Below are positions 7,918-17,524 of a stretch of 64,000 nt of DNA, one piece after another. The position numbers were made by a program, and so were the translations under genes. The stretch comes from Oryzisolibacter propanilivorax (GTDB lineage Bacteria; Pseudomonadota; Gammaproteobacteria; Burkholderiales; Burkholderiaceae_C): the NCBI RefSeq assembly GCF_900103645.1, contig NZ_FNHP01000012.1, positions 27,584-91,583 of the forward strand, in the 5' to 3' direction. Within the stretch, counting starts at the first letter, position 1. Each line of letters starts with the position of its first letter. The notes below the pieces were generated by a model. It worked only from the letters and a program-made list of their open reading frames with translations. It was not told the origin of the DNA and did not search any database.

Positions 7918-9542
7918 GCGCAGCGCCCCCTGCGTACCACGACCCGCGCACGCGCTGCGACCGCACGCCGGCCTGGGGCGCGCTGCAGCAGCACTTCCAG
8001 CAGTCCGGGCGGCACTTCGACCTGCGCGCGGCGCTGGAGGGCGGCGGCGGCGCGGCGCGCGTGGCGCATTTCAGCCAGCAGGCGCCGCACGTGTATGCCG
8101 ACCTGTCGAAGAACCTGATCGACGCGCGCACCGAGGCATTGCTGCTGCAGCTGGCGCGCGAGTGCGGCGTCGAGGCCTACCGCGACGCCATGTTCGCCGG
8201 CTGCCCGATCAACCACACCGAGGGGCGGGCGGTGATGCACTGGTTGTTGCGAAATCCGCCGCCAGACCATATGAATCAAGGGGCTGCAGCTATCGAAAAC
8301 GCAGCAAGCGGATTCGTCGCCGAGGCCGCGCGCGAGGTGCAAGCCACGCTGGAGCAGATGCTGGCGCTGGCCGAGCAGGTGCGCGCCGACGACGCCATCA
8401 CCGACATCGTGAACATTGGCATCGGCGGCTCCGATCTGGGGCCGTCGATGGCGGTCAAGGCGCTGGACGACCTGCGCCCTGCGCCCAAGCGCCTGCACTT
8501 CATCAGCAACGTCGATGGCATGGAGCTGGGCAGCCTGCTGCGCACCCTGCAGCCCGAGCGCACGCTGTTCCTGATCGCCTCCAAGACCTTCACCACCGCT
8601 GAAACCATGACCAACGCGCGCGCGGCGCGCGCCTGGTTCCTGGCGCAGGGCGGCAGCGAGCAGCAACTGGCGCGGCACTTCTGGGCGCTGACGACCAACC
8701 TGGAGGCGGCGGCGCAGTTCGGCATCCACACCACGCTGGGCTTCTGGGACTGGGTCGGCGGGCGCTACTCGCTGTGGTCGGCCATCGGGCTGCCGATCGC
8801 CATCGCCGTCGGCGCCGACGCCTTCCGCCGCCTGCTGGCCGGCGCGCACGCCATGGACCAGCACTTCCGCCGCGCGCCGCTGGAGCAGAACCTGCCGGTG
8901 CGCCTGGCGCTGCTGGACGTGTGGTACCGCAACTTCCACGGCTTCGGCAGCCGCTGCGTCGCGCCCTACAGCCACGGCCTGCGCCGGCTGCCGGCGTACC
9001 TGCAGCAGCTGGAGATGGAGAGCAACGGCAAGGGCGTGGACGCCGCCGGCGACCCGCTGCCCTACGCCACCTCGCCGGTGGTCTGGGGCGAGCCCGGCAC
9101 CAACGGCCAGCATGCTTTCTTCCAGATGCTGCACCAGGGCCCGAACGTGATCCCGGTCGAGTTCATCGCCCTGGCGCGCCCAGGGCGCGATCTGCCGGGG
9201 CAACATGCACGGCTGGTGGCCAACGCGCTGGCGCAGGCCAAGGCGCTGATGCGCGGCCGCCCGTCGCCGGACAACCCGCACCGGCATTTCGGCGGCAACC
9301 GGCCCAGCACCTTTTTCGTGCTGGAGCAGCTGACGCCCGAGGCGCTGGGCGCGCTGATCGCGCTGTACGAGCACCGGGTGTTCGTCGCCGGCGCCGTCTG
9401 GGGCATCAACAGCTTCGACCAGTGGGGCGTGGAGCTGGGCAAAGTGCTGGCCCAGGGCCTGGAGCCGCGCCTGGCCAGCGGCGACACCGAGGGGCTGGAC
9501 GCCTCGACCGCCGCGCTGCTCGGCAGGTTTCAGGTCGAATAG
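7914..9542 (+). CDS. pgi: glucose-6-phosphate isomerase
   Basis: Interconverts glucose-6-phosphate and fructose-6-phosphate. The 542-residue protein has the signatures [50 protein letters not shown], the catalytic Glu in [13 protein letters not shown], and the C-terminal Lys in [13 protein letters not shown]. The start overlaps the transaldolase stop. One part is unusual: after HWLLRN the usual short loop is replaced by about 20 residues rich in Ala and Asn, and the DNA there matches the intergenic repeat (8268-8304). The reading frame is kept and all catalytic motifs remain, so the enzyme is probably active. A hairpin terminator follows. Confidence 0.95.
   Translation: MSAAPPAYHDPRTRCDRTPAWGALQQHFQQSGRHFDLRAALEGGGGAARVAHFSQQAPHVYADLSKNLIDARTEALLLQLARECGVEAYRDAMFAGCPINHTEGRAVMHWLLRNPPPDHMNQGAAAIENAASGFVAEAAREVQATLEQMLALAEQVRADDAITDIVNIGIGGSDLGPSMAVKALDDLRPAPKRLHFISNVDGMELGSLLRTLQPERTLFLIASKTFTTAETMTNARAARAWFLAQGGSEQQLARHFWALTTNLEAAAQFGIHTTLGFWDWVGGRYSLWSAIGLPIAIAVGADAFRRLLAGAHAMDQHFRRAPLEQNLPVRLALLDVWYRNFHGFGSRCVAPYSHGLRRLPAYLQQLEMESNGKGVDAAGDPLPYATSPVVWGEPGTNGQHAFFQMLHQGPNVIPVEFIALARPGRDLPGQHARLVANALAQAKALMRGRPSPDNPHRHFGGNRPSTFFVLEQLTPEALGALIALYEHRVFVAGAVWGINSFDQWGVELGKVLAQGLEPRLASGDTEGLDASTAALLGRFQVE
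8268..8304. repeat. copy of the intergenic repeat inside pgi, in frame
   Basis: Bases from CATATG to GCAG closely match the intergenic copy at 15773-15803: both read CATATG, then AAGGG, GCAGCTAT and AAAA in the same order and spacing, about 27 of 31 positions with one gap. It encodes part of an Ala-rich insertion between HWLLRN and the helix before the IGIGGSDLG motif of glucose-6-phosphate isomerase. The match is seen directly; insertion as the origin is inferred. Confidence 0.6.
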
Positions 9543-9547
9543 GCCTC

Positions 9548-9584
9548 CAGCCCTTGTTCTGTATGGGCTTATAGCTATTTTTTC
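9548..9584. repeat. intergenic repeat copy (inverted orientation)
   Basis: Contains AGCCCTT...ATGGGCTT and the arm ATAGCTATTTTTTC, the same parts as the other copies but read from the opposite strand. It lies between pgi and its terminator. Confidence 0.6.
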
Positions 9585-9590
9585 GGAAGC

Positions 9591-9622
9591 AAAAAGGCCG
9601 GTCGCAGGACCGGCCTTTTTTC
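9591..9622 (+). terminator. rho-independent terminator after pgi
   Basis: GGCCGGTC (9596-9603), loop GCAG and GACCGGCC (9608-9615) form a perfect 8-bp stem followed by seven T. The stem is preceded by AAAAA, so it can also stop transcripts from the receptor gene on the other strand. Confidence 0.9.
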
Positions 9623-9647
9623 CATGATGGGCGCGCGGCCCGCGGGG

Positions 9648-11777
9648 TCAGAACGACACGGTGGCCGAGACCTTGAAGGTGCGCGGCGCGCCGGCCATCG
9701 CGAAGCCGTCGCCGAAGGTGCCGATCCAGTACTTCTTGTCGGTCACGTTCTCCACGCTAGCGTTGAAGCGCACCGGCGTGGCGGCGAACTGGGTGCTGTA
9801 GCCGGCGTTCAGGTCCAGGCGGTTCCACGACGGCATGCGGATGCGGTTGCCCGAGTCCAGCCACTGCGAGCCGGTATAGATGAAGCGCCCGCCCACCTTC
9901 AGGCCCCGCACCGGCGTCTGCCAGTCGGCGCCGATGCGCACGCGCCACTTGGGCGTGCCGTAGGTGTCGCGGCCGGTGTTGCGCTGCTCGGACTTCAGGT
10001 AGGTCACGCCGCCCAGCACCGACAGCGTCTGCAGGGCCTGGCCGTACAGGCTCCACTCCAACCCGCGCAGGCGCTGCTCGCCGTCCTCGACCAGCGCGGC
10101 CGGGGCGGTGCCGAGGAAGGACGGCCGGCGGATCTGGTAAGTGCTGAAGGTGTGCGTCAGCGCGCCGGTCTGCACCTTGGCGCCCAGTTCGAACTGCTGG
10201 GTCACCTTGGGCGCCAGCGCCTCGCCCTCGTTGGCGAAGCCGACGCCGACGATCTGCCCCGGCTCCAGGCCTTCGGTGTAGTTGCCGAACAGCGAGACGT
10301 TGTCGCCCCAGGGCCGTACCACGGCGGCGACCATGGGCGAGAAGCGGCTTTCTTCGTAGCCCTGCAGCGGCATCTTCACCGTCTGGTGGCGCCCGCCCAG
10401 CGTCAGCAGCACCGCGTCGCCTGCGAACGCCAGGGTGTCGGCCACGGCCAGCGAGCGGTAGTGGTTCTCGGTGTTGTAGCCCTTCCACACAGGCGCCGCC
10501 GGGAAGTTGGGCACCACCGGGTCGTACAGGTGGGTGGTGTAGCAGTAGTTGCACGCCGTGTTGGCCGTGCCTTCTTGGTGCTTGAGGATGTTGGCCGACA
10601 GCTGCAGGCGGTGGCGCAGCGCTCCGGTGTCGAACTTGCCGATCACACCCGCCTCGGCGGTGCGGCGCTCGGACTCGGTGTGCACGTGGTAGATGGCGCC
10701 GCGCGTGGTGCCGTCGGCGCCGGTGACGAAGGCGCGCGTGCCGAACAGCAGGCCCTGGCCCTTGGCCTCGGAGCCGCCCAGCGCCAGGTAACCCTGCCAG
10801 TCCTGCGAGAAGTCGAACTCGGCGCGCGCCAGGGCGCCGCTGTTGTCGTACTCGCCATGCGTGCCGCGGAACATGTTGGTGTCGCCCCTGGGCGGCGCCA
10901 GCAGGCGGCCCACGCCGGGGATGGCGGCATTGCCCAGGAAGTTGAACATGCCCGGGCTGCCGTTGTCGATCTGGTTGACGCTGCTGTAGAGGTCGAAGGA
11001 AACGCGCGCGCGGTCGCCCACGTAGTCCAGTGCCAGCGCGCCGACGCGGCGCTTTTGCTCCTCGTCCCTGGCGCCCATGTCGCCGGCACCGTACACGCCG
11101 TTGAAGCGGATGCCCAGGCGCTTTTCCTCGCCAAAGCGCCGGCCCACGTCGGCATGCGCCTGGAAGTAGGACTTGGACGCGTAGGTCAGCGTCAGGTCGG
11201 CGATCGGCTGGGGCAGCGCGCGCTTGGTCACCATGTTCACCGTGCCGGCAACGCTGTTGTTCGGCGGCATGCCCGACAGCAGCACATTGGGGCCGCGCAG
11301 CACCTCAATGCGCTCGAACATCTCCACCGGCACCGAGTTGGCCGGCGCGATGCCGTACAGGCCGTTGGTGGCGATGTCCATGGCGCCCATGTCCAGGCCG
11401 CGCAGGTTGAAGTTCTGCAGCAGGTGGTTCTTGTTGGTCGTGAAGACCACCGCCGAGTCGTTCTCCAGCACGTCCTGCAGCGTCAGCGCCGACCAGTCCT
11501 CGGCCAGCTCGCGGGTGTAGGCGTTGACGTGTACAGGCGCTTCCATGATCGAGGTCGCGCCCAGGATACCCAGGCGCGCGCCCGAGGCGGCCTTGTGGCC
11601 CGGCGCGCGCACCGGCAGGTCCTCGCGTTCGTACTTGCTGCGCACGGTCACGGTGGGCAGCGCGGCGGTGCCTGCGTCCGGGCCCGGGACAGGCTGCTGC
11701 TGGGCGGCGGCGCCCAGGCCGAGCAGCGCCAGGGCGATGGGGGACAGCCGCAGCGCGCGGCGGGTGGTAGTGGACAT
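9648..11777 (-). CDS. TonB-dependent siderophore receptor
   Basis: Outer-membrane beta-barrel that imports ferric siderophore using TonB energy. The 709-residue precursor starts with a signal peptide (LRLSPIALALLGLGAAA). The plug domain follows (MEAPVHVNAYTRE, NFNLRGLDMG, VEMFERIEVLRGPNVLLSGM, GTVNMVTKRA), then a 22-strand-type barrel ending in the canonical C-terminal Phe (VSATVSF). The plug looks like the FhuA/FpvA siderophore subgroup. It is the last gene of a four-gene operon behind a Fur box at 13918, so it should be iron-repressed. The start ATG at 11777 lies 4 bases after the PepSY gene stop. The siderophore cannot be named. Confidence 0.93.
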   Translation of the reverse strand: MSTTTRRALRLSPIALALLGLGAAAQQQPVPGPDAGTAALPTVTVRSKYEREDLPVRAPGHKAASGARLGILGATSIMEAPVHVNAYTRELAEDWSALTLQDVLENDSAVVFTTNKNHLLQNFNLRGLDMGAMDIATNGLYGIAPANSVPVEMFERIEVLRGPNVLLSGMPPNNSVAGTVNMVTKRALPQPIADLTLTYASKSYFQAHADVGRRFGEEKRLGIRFNGVYGAGDMGARDEEQKRRVGALALDYVGDRARVSFDLYSSVNQIDNGSPGMFNFLGNAAIPGVGRLLAPPRGDTNMFRGTHGEYDNSGALARAEFDFSQDWQGYLALGGSEAKGQGLLFGTRAFVTGADGTTRGAIYHVHTESERRTAEAGVIGKFDTGALRHRLQLSANILKHQEGTANTACNYCYTTHLYDPVVPNFPAAPVWKGYNTENHYRSLAVADTLAFAGDAVLLTLGGRHQTVKMPLQGYEESRFSPMVAAVVRPWGDNVSLFGNYTEGLEPGQIVGVGFANEGEALAPKVTQQFELGAKVQTGALTHTFSTYQIRRPSFLGTAPAALVEDGEQRLRGLEWSLYGQALQTLSVLGGVTYLKSEQRNTGRDTYGTPKWRVRIGADWQTPVRGLKVGGRFIYTGSQWLDSGNRIRMPSWNRLDLNAGYSTQFAATPVRFNASVENVTDKKYWIGTFGDGFAMAGAPRTFKVSATVSF

Positions 11778-11781
11778 GGAG

Positions 11782-13329
11782 TCAGGTTTCGGGGGCAAGG
11801 GGTGGAAGGGAAGGGTGAACTTGGCGCTGGCGCCAGCCCAGCCAGGCGAAGAACAGCGCCAGCAGTGCGCAGGTAGCGCCCAGCAGCACGCCGTCGGCGC
11901 CGGGCCGCAGCAGGGCGGCCAGCGGCACCAGCGCATTGCCGGCGGCGGCCAGCCACAAGAGCGGCCGCGCCGCGCGCTCGGTGCCGCGCCACAGCGCCCA
12001 GGCGACGCAGGCGCCGAACAGGCCGAAGTACGCGCCCTGGTGCAGCGCGTCCAGGTCGGGCAGCCACGGCGCCAGCCAGCGCGCCAGCGCCAGCGTGGCC
12101 GGCAGCGCGGCGGCGCAGCCCAGGCACACGCCCAGGGTCAGCGCCGAGACCACGCGCACATGGCGGGGGCGCTGCGCCGGTGCCGTCTCCTGGCCGCGGC
12201 GCGCGTGCCGGGTGCGCGATTCGATCCACAGCAGGTTGCCGGTGTAGAACAGCAGCGCGCCCGACAGGCCCAGCAGCACATACACCACGCGCACCGTGTC
12301 GCCGCCGAAGCTGCCGAAGTGCAGCGCGAACAGGCTGCTGATCAGGGCCGTGGAGGCGTGGCTGCTGGCGCCGGGCAGGTAGCTGCGGTCGTAGATCTCG
12401 CCGCTGCCTGGGTTGACGAAGGCCAAGCCGTAGCGCGAGGCGCGCTGGAAGTGCCGCTCGTCGCTGCCGGTGACCACGGCGATGGCGCCGCCGGGCTGCA
12501 GCCGCAGGTCCAGCGCCAGCGGCACGAACTGCGGCGCCTGCTCCTGCACGCGCGCGCGCAGCGCGCTCGGCGTCAGCCAGTCGGCGCGCGCCACCTGGGG
12601 GCGCGGGGCGCTGTCGCGCGCCACGGTGGCCCGCAGGCCGTCCTGGTAGATGAAGAGGTCCTGCGCGTCATAGACGAAGTCGTGCAGGCCGAAGACCGCG
12701 GCGGTGAAGGCGATGACCAGGTGGAACGGTAGGCTGGCCACGCCCAGCAGGTTGTGCACGTCCAGCCACATGCGCTTGAGGTTGGCGCCCAGGCGCAGGT
12801 GGAACAGGTCCTTGACCAGCGACGGCAGCAGCACCACGATGCCCGAGACCAGCGCCAGCCCATAGGCCAGCGACACCATGCCGATCAGCGGTTCGGCCAC
12901 CTCCAGCGGGATCGGCAGGCCGCCCTTGCGGTGCAGGTGGTCGACGAAGTTGCCGCTTGTGTGCGCCTCGTCGGCGCGGCTGGCGCGGCGCAGCTGGCCG
13001 TCGCGGGCGAGCTGCCACCAGGTGGCCGCGGCGCCGCCGGGCGGCTGGTGCAGCAGCGCCGGCTGGGCGTGGTCCGGGCCGGGCCAGAACAGGCGCACGC
13101 GCCCCCGGGCCTCCGGATGGGTGGCGAAGAAGGCGGCGGCCAGCGCATCGCCATCGTCGCTGATAGCGCTAGATGCGGGCGCCGGCGGCTGCGTCCAGCG
13201 GGTGATGTCGGACTCCAGCATGGAGAACGCGCCGGCGTAGAAGGCCACGAACAGCACCAGCCCGCACAGGATGCCGACCCAGGTATGCACCGCCAGATAG
13301 TCCTTGACGGTCTGCGCCTTGAGGCTCAT
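11782..13329 (-). CDS. PepSY-associated transmembrane protein (iron-uptake operon)
   Basis: An inner-membrane protein of 515 residues of the PepSY_TM type often found beside siderophore receptors, where related proteins are thought to reduce ferric siderophores. It starts MSLKAQTVKDY and has a first membrane segment with HTWVGILCGLVLFVAFYAGA. Conserved histidine positions appear in VDHLHRKG, WLDVHNLLG and LPFHLVIAF, followed by LFALHFGSFGGDTVRVVY. The C-terminus adds several hydrophobic segments. The start overlaps the DUF3649 gene stop by four bases, and the receptor gene follows after four bases, which indicates one transcript. Reductase activity is inferred from the family, not seen. Confidence 0.85.
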   Translation of the reverse strand: MSLKAQTVKDYLAVHTWVGILCGLVLFVAFYAGAFSMLESDITRWTQPPAPASSAISDDGDALAAAFFATHPEARGRVRLFWPGPDHAQPALLHQPPGGAAATWWQLARDGQLRRASRADEAHTSGNFVDHLHRKGGLPIPLEVAEPLIGMVSLAYGLALVSGIVVLLPSLVKDLFHLRLGANLKRMWLDVHNLLGVASLPFHLVIAFTAAVFGLHDFVYDAQDLFIYQDGLRATVARDSAPRPQVARADWLTPSALRARVQEQAPQFVPLALDLRLQPGGAIAVVTGSDERHFQRASRYGLAFVNPGSGEIYDRSYLPGASSHASTALISSLFALHFGSFGGDTVRVVYVLLGLSGALLFYTGNLLWIESRTRHARRGQETAPAQRPRHVRVVSALTLGVCLGCAAALPATLALARWLAPWLPDLDALHQGAYFGLFGACVAWALWRGTERAARPLLWLAAAGNALVPLAALLRPGADGVLLGATCALLALFFAWLGWRQRQVHPSLPPLAPET

Positions 13330-13610
13330 TGCAGCACCTTCCAGGCGGCGCAGGCCGCCGCGTTGGCCAGCAGAAAGACGCCGGCGCACTGCGCACGACT
13401 GCGCGCCAGGAAGGCCGCGCACGGCGCCGCCGCCCACAGCAGCGTCGCCAGCCACATGGCGACCTGGTCGCGTACCGGCACGAAGTCCGGCAGCAGCCCG
13501 CCGTAGGTCAGCAGCCAGCTGAGCCACAAGGCCAGCGGAAACCCAAGCACGAGGCCGGCGCAGCCCTTGAACAGCAGGTGGCGCGGTGCGGCCGAAGCAG
13601 CGTCGCTCAC
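13326..13610 (-). CDS. DUF3649-like small membrane protein of the iron-uptake operon
   Basis: A 94-residue protein with about three hydrophobic segments (GLVLGFPLALWLSWLLTYGG, MWLATLLWAAAPCAAFLA, and the C-terminal stretch). Its size, topology and position between a DUF3325-like gene and a PepSY protein match the DUF3649 proteins that accompany siderophore receptors in betaproteobacteria and pseudomonads. The family name rests mainly on context. It overlaps both neighbours by four bases. No function is known to me. Confidence 0.65.
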   Translation of the reverse strand: MSDAASAAPRHLLFKGCAGLVLGFPLALWLSWLLTYGGLLPDFVPVRDQVAMWLATLLWAAAPCAAFLARSRAQCAGVFLLANAAACAAWKVLQ

Positions 13611-13903
13611 CGCGCTGCCTTCCGGGGCAGGCGATGGACATCAGCCGCCGCGCTGGCGTGGCGTTGGCGCGCGGCATGCGCCCAGCTCAGGCCCGGCACG
13701 GCCAGCATGGCCACGCCCAGCGCCAGGGCGACGGACGCGGCCAAGCCCAGGCCGGTGCCGGCCTGCAGGCGGTGCACCGCCAGCGCCGCCGCCAGCAGCC
13801 CCAGCGCCGTGCCGCGCCAGCCGCGCAGCGGCCCGTCCACGCGCGGCGTGGCGCACAAAAAAAGCCAGCCGCACAGGGCGGCCAGCAGGATGCCGATCCA
13901 CAT
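13607..13903 (-). CDS. DUF3325-like small membrane protein, first gene of the iron-uptake operon
   Basis: A 98-residue protein with an N-terminal membrane helix (MWIGILLAALCGWLFLCATP) and two further hydrophobic segments. It leads the operon and begins 14 bases downstream of a Fur box. Size and gene order agree with the DUF3325 family, which usually precedes DUF3649, PepSY and a TonB-dependent receptor; the assignment is from context. It overlaps the next gene by four bases (ATGA). Function unknown. Confidence 0.65.
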   Translation of the reverse strand: MWIGILLAALCGWLFLCATPRVDGPLRGWRGTALGLLAAALAVHRLQAGTGLGLAASVALALGVAMLAVPGLSWAHAARQRHASAAADVHRLPRKAAR

Positions 13904-13917
13904 TGAGTGTCCCAGTT

Positions 13918-13936
13918 GAAAATGAGAATGAATCTC
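13918..13936 (-). promoter_or_regulatory. Fur box upstream of the iron-uptake operon
   Basis: Read on the plus strand, GAAAATGAGAATGAATCTC matches the 19-bp Fur consensus GATAATGATAATCATTATC at 14 of 19 positions. It lies in an AT-rich patch between GC-rich genes, 14 bases before the start codon of the DUF3325-like gene. Repression by ferrous Fur is inferred from the match and from the operon content. Confidence 0.75.
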
Positions 13937-14030
13937 AATTTTACAACCAGACGCGGGCGCATCCGATAAAGGCAGGCCAGAAAAACCGCGTGCCGTCCCG
14001 GTGCGAGGGCTTCTGGCTCGCCAAAAGGAA

Positions 14031-14063
14031 AAAGCCCCGCAGGCGCGATGCCTGCGGGGCTTT
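14031..14063 (-). terminator. rho-independent terminator after groL
   Basis: AAAGCCCCGCAGGC (14031-14044) pairs perfectly with GCCTGCGGGGCTTT (14050-14063) around GCGAT. On the minus strand the stem is followed by TTTTTCCTTTT, as expected for the end of the groES-groL transcript. Confidence 0.9.
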
Positions 14064-14085
14064 CATTTCCGGAGGGCCGGAAGGC

Positions 14086-15753
<1,668 letters not shown>

Positions 15754-15760
15754 TCAAATA

Positions 15761-15803
15761 TGCCGCAAGCCCATATGGATGAAGGGCTTGCAGCTATGAA
15801 AAA
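15761..15803. repeat. intergenic repeat copy between groES and groL
   Basis: Contains GCAAGCCCATATGGATGAAG and GGGCTTGCAGCTATGAAAAA, so GCAAGCCC and GGGCTTGC form an exact 8-bp hairpin. It sits inside the bicistronic groES-groL transcript, where the hairpin could affect processing or the ratio of the two proteins. Confidence 0.75.
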
Positions 15804-15825
15804 GTGAGTATCGGGAAGGGCCGGG

Positions 15826-16116
15826 TTACTTCTCGACGACCGCGAACAGGTCGTCTTCCTTCATCACCAGTAGCTCCTCGCCGTGGAGCTTGACGGTCTG
15901 GCCGCTGTACTTGCCGAACAGCACGCGGTCGCCGACCTTCACGTTCAGGGCGGAGACTTCGCCCTTGTCGTTCTTCTTGCCGGGGCCCACGGCCAGCACT
16001 TCACCCTGATCGGGCTTCTCGGCAGCGTTGTCGGGGATCACGATGCCCGAAGCGGTGGTGGTCTCGCTCTCGATACGCTTGACGATCACGCGATCGTGCA
16101 GGGGGCGAAGGTTCAT
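15826..16116 (-). CDS. groES: 10 kDa co-chaperonin GroES
   Basis: Forms the heptameric lid of GroEL. The 96-residue protein starts [16 protein letters not shown], has the mobile loop [19 protein letters not shown], and contains [16 protein letters not shown] and a C-terminal [11 protein letters not shown], all typical. It is the first gene of the operon. An AGGAGAGAG sequence at 16122-16130 (minus strand) serves as ribosome site. Confidence 0.99.
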   Translation of the reverse strand: MNLRPLHDRVIVKRIESETTTASGIVIPDNAAEKPDQGEVLAVGPGKKNDKGEVSALNVKVGDRVLFGKYSGQTVKLHGEELLVMKEDDLFAVVEK

Positions 16117-16208
16117 GGCTCTCTCTCCTGTGAACTAGGGGTAGTGACGTTCAAACAGCGCGCCCGCTGGTTCAGGGCGGGCGCTCGGGATGTCAGCCGA
16201 CAGTGTTG

Positions 16209-16235
16209 TTAGCACTCGTCTGCTTCGAGTGCTAA
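16209..16235 (-). promoter_or_regulatory. CIRCE element (HrcA operator) of groES-groL
   Basis: TTAGCACTC (16209-16217), a 9-bp spacer and GAGTGCTAA (16227-16235) match the CIRCE consensus exactly. It overlaps the predicted start of transcription, so HrcA should repress groESL at normal temperature. Confidence 0.97.
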
Positions 16236-16263
16236 TGATAGGGCCATTTCGCTGCATTTCAAG
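16236..16263 (-). promoter_or_regulatory. sigma-32 heat-shock promoter of groES-groL
   Basis: On the minus strand CTTGAAA (16263-16257), a 13-bp spacer and CCCTATCA (16243-16236) match the sigma-32 -35 and -10 elements. It lies directly upstream of CIRCE, giving combined positive (sigma-32) and negative (HrcA) heat control. Confidence 0.88.
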
Positions 16264-16308
16264 AGGCAGATGCGGCGCCGTGCGACATGGCGCGCAGCAC
16301 CGCACCTG

Positions 16309-17523
16309 TCAGCGCACCAGCCTTCCGGTGCTGCCGATCACGGTGACCTCGACTGCGCGCGAGCCGATGCGGTTGCGTGGCCCGTAGTCCACGCGCAGGC
16401 CACCCAGGTCGAAATCCTGCAGCGACTCCAGGGCTTGCAGGACCTTGGCGCGCGTGGGCTGCGGGCCGGCGCGGCGCAGGCCCTCGACCAGCACCTTGGC
16501 GCCGAGGAATTCCTCGAAGCTGGTGTAGCTGACCTCCGTATCCGGCGCCTGCGTTTTCAGCAGCCGTTGGTACTCACGCACCACTGGTAGCGCAGAACGA
16601 AACGGGTAGGGCACGACCTGGCTGATGCGCACGCCATGGGCGTTCTTGAGCCCGGCCAGCTGCACGATCTCGTTCGGGTCGACCACCGAGATGCTGTACA
16701 GCTGTGCACCCCCGCCGAGCTCGCGGTAGCGCCGGATGAAGGCGGATGCCGGTCGGTTGATGGCCACCATGATGACGGCCTGCGCATCCGACTGCCGGAT
16801 GGCCTGCACTGCGGCCTCGACCTGGTCGGTGTTGCGTTCGTAGCCGGCCTCGGCCACGGGCTGTAGCTTGCGCCGGGCCAATGCCGCGCGCACGCCCGCC
16901 AGGCCAGCCTGGCCGAAGCCGTCGTCCTGGTAGAGCACCGCCACGCGCTCCACGCCGATGGTGGTCAGGTGCTGCACCATGTGTTCGGCCTCGTCGGCGT
17001 AGCCGGCGCGCACGTGGAAGATCCACGGGTTGAAGGGTGTGCGCAGCGCCTCGCCCCCGGTGTAGGGCGCGACCAGGGCCGCGCCGCCCTCGGCCAGCAC
17101 GCCGTCCTGCAGCAGCTGCGTGATGTTGGCCGTGCCGGCAAAGCCGAACAACGCCACCACTTCCGGCCGCGCCAGCAGCGCGCGGGTGGCGCGCACCGTG
17201 TCTTCCACGCGGTAGCCGTCGTCCACCACCTCGTGGCGGATGGCGGCGCCGTGCACGCCGCCGTTGGCATTGACCCAGTCGAAGTACAGGCGGCCGCCCA
17301 GCACCATTTGCCGCCCGGTCGAGGCCAGCACCCCCGACAGCGGCGCGACCTGGCCGATGACGATCTCGCCGGCGCGCGGGGCCGCATGCGCCGCCCATGG
17401 CACTAGCGCCGAGGCGAGCGCGCCCTGCAGCCAGCGGCGCCGGCTGGCGCCTGCGGCCCCGTCAGACGGGCCGCAGGCGCCCCGGTGCGCCGGGGGCTTG
17501 GCAGGTTGTGTTGCGCCTGCCAT
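16309..17523 (-). CDS. ABC transporter substrate-binding protein, branched-chain amino acid (LivK) type
   Basis: A 404-residue periplasmic binding protein of type I fold. Near residues 27-47 the sequence SRRRWLQG followed by ALASALVPWAAHA looks like a twin-arginine or Sec signal peptide. The mature part has IVIGQVAPLSGVLASTGRQ, DDGYRVEDTV, FGFAGTANITQLLQ, YQDDGFGQAGLAGV and YTSFEEFLGAKVLVEGL. No permease or ATPase gene is nearby, so it is an orphan binding protein. Its ATG is separated by a single base from the stop of the upstream 3HB-oligomer hydrolase gene (TGA-G-ATG). The two are therefore surely co-translated and probably functionally linked. The ligand is unknown. Confidence 0.85.
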   Translation of the reverse strand: MAGATQPAKPPAHRGACGPSDGAAGASRRRWLQGALASALVPWAAHAAPRAGEIVIGQVAPLSGVLASTGRQMVLGGRLYFDWVNANGGVHGAAIRHEVVDDGYRVEDTVRATRALLARPEVVALFGFAGTANITQLLQDGVLAEGGAALVAPYTGGEALRTPFNPWIFHVRAGYADEAEHMVQHLTTIGVERVAVLYQDDGFGQAGLAGVRAALARRKLQPVAEAGYERNTDQVEAAVQAIRQSDAQAVIMVAINRPASAFIRRYRELGGGAQLYSISVVDPNEIVQLAGLKNAHGVRISQVVPYPFRSALPVVREYQRLLKTQAPDTEVSYTSFEEFLGAKVLVEGLRRAGPQPTRAKVLQALESLQDFDLGGLRVDYGPRNRIGSRAVEVTVIGSTGRLVR

Positions 17524-17524
17524 C

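Noticed and set aside
13155..13185. Another repeat fragment inside the PepSY gene (CTGATAGCGCTAGATG)
   Set aside because: Only about ten bases resemble the GCTAT arm and the central GGGCTT part is missing, so chance is more likely.
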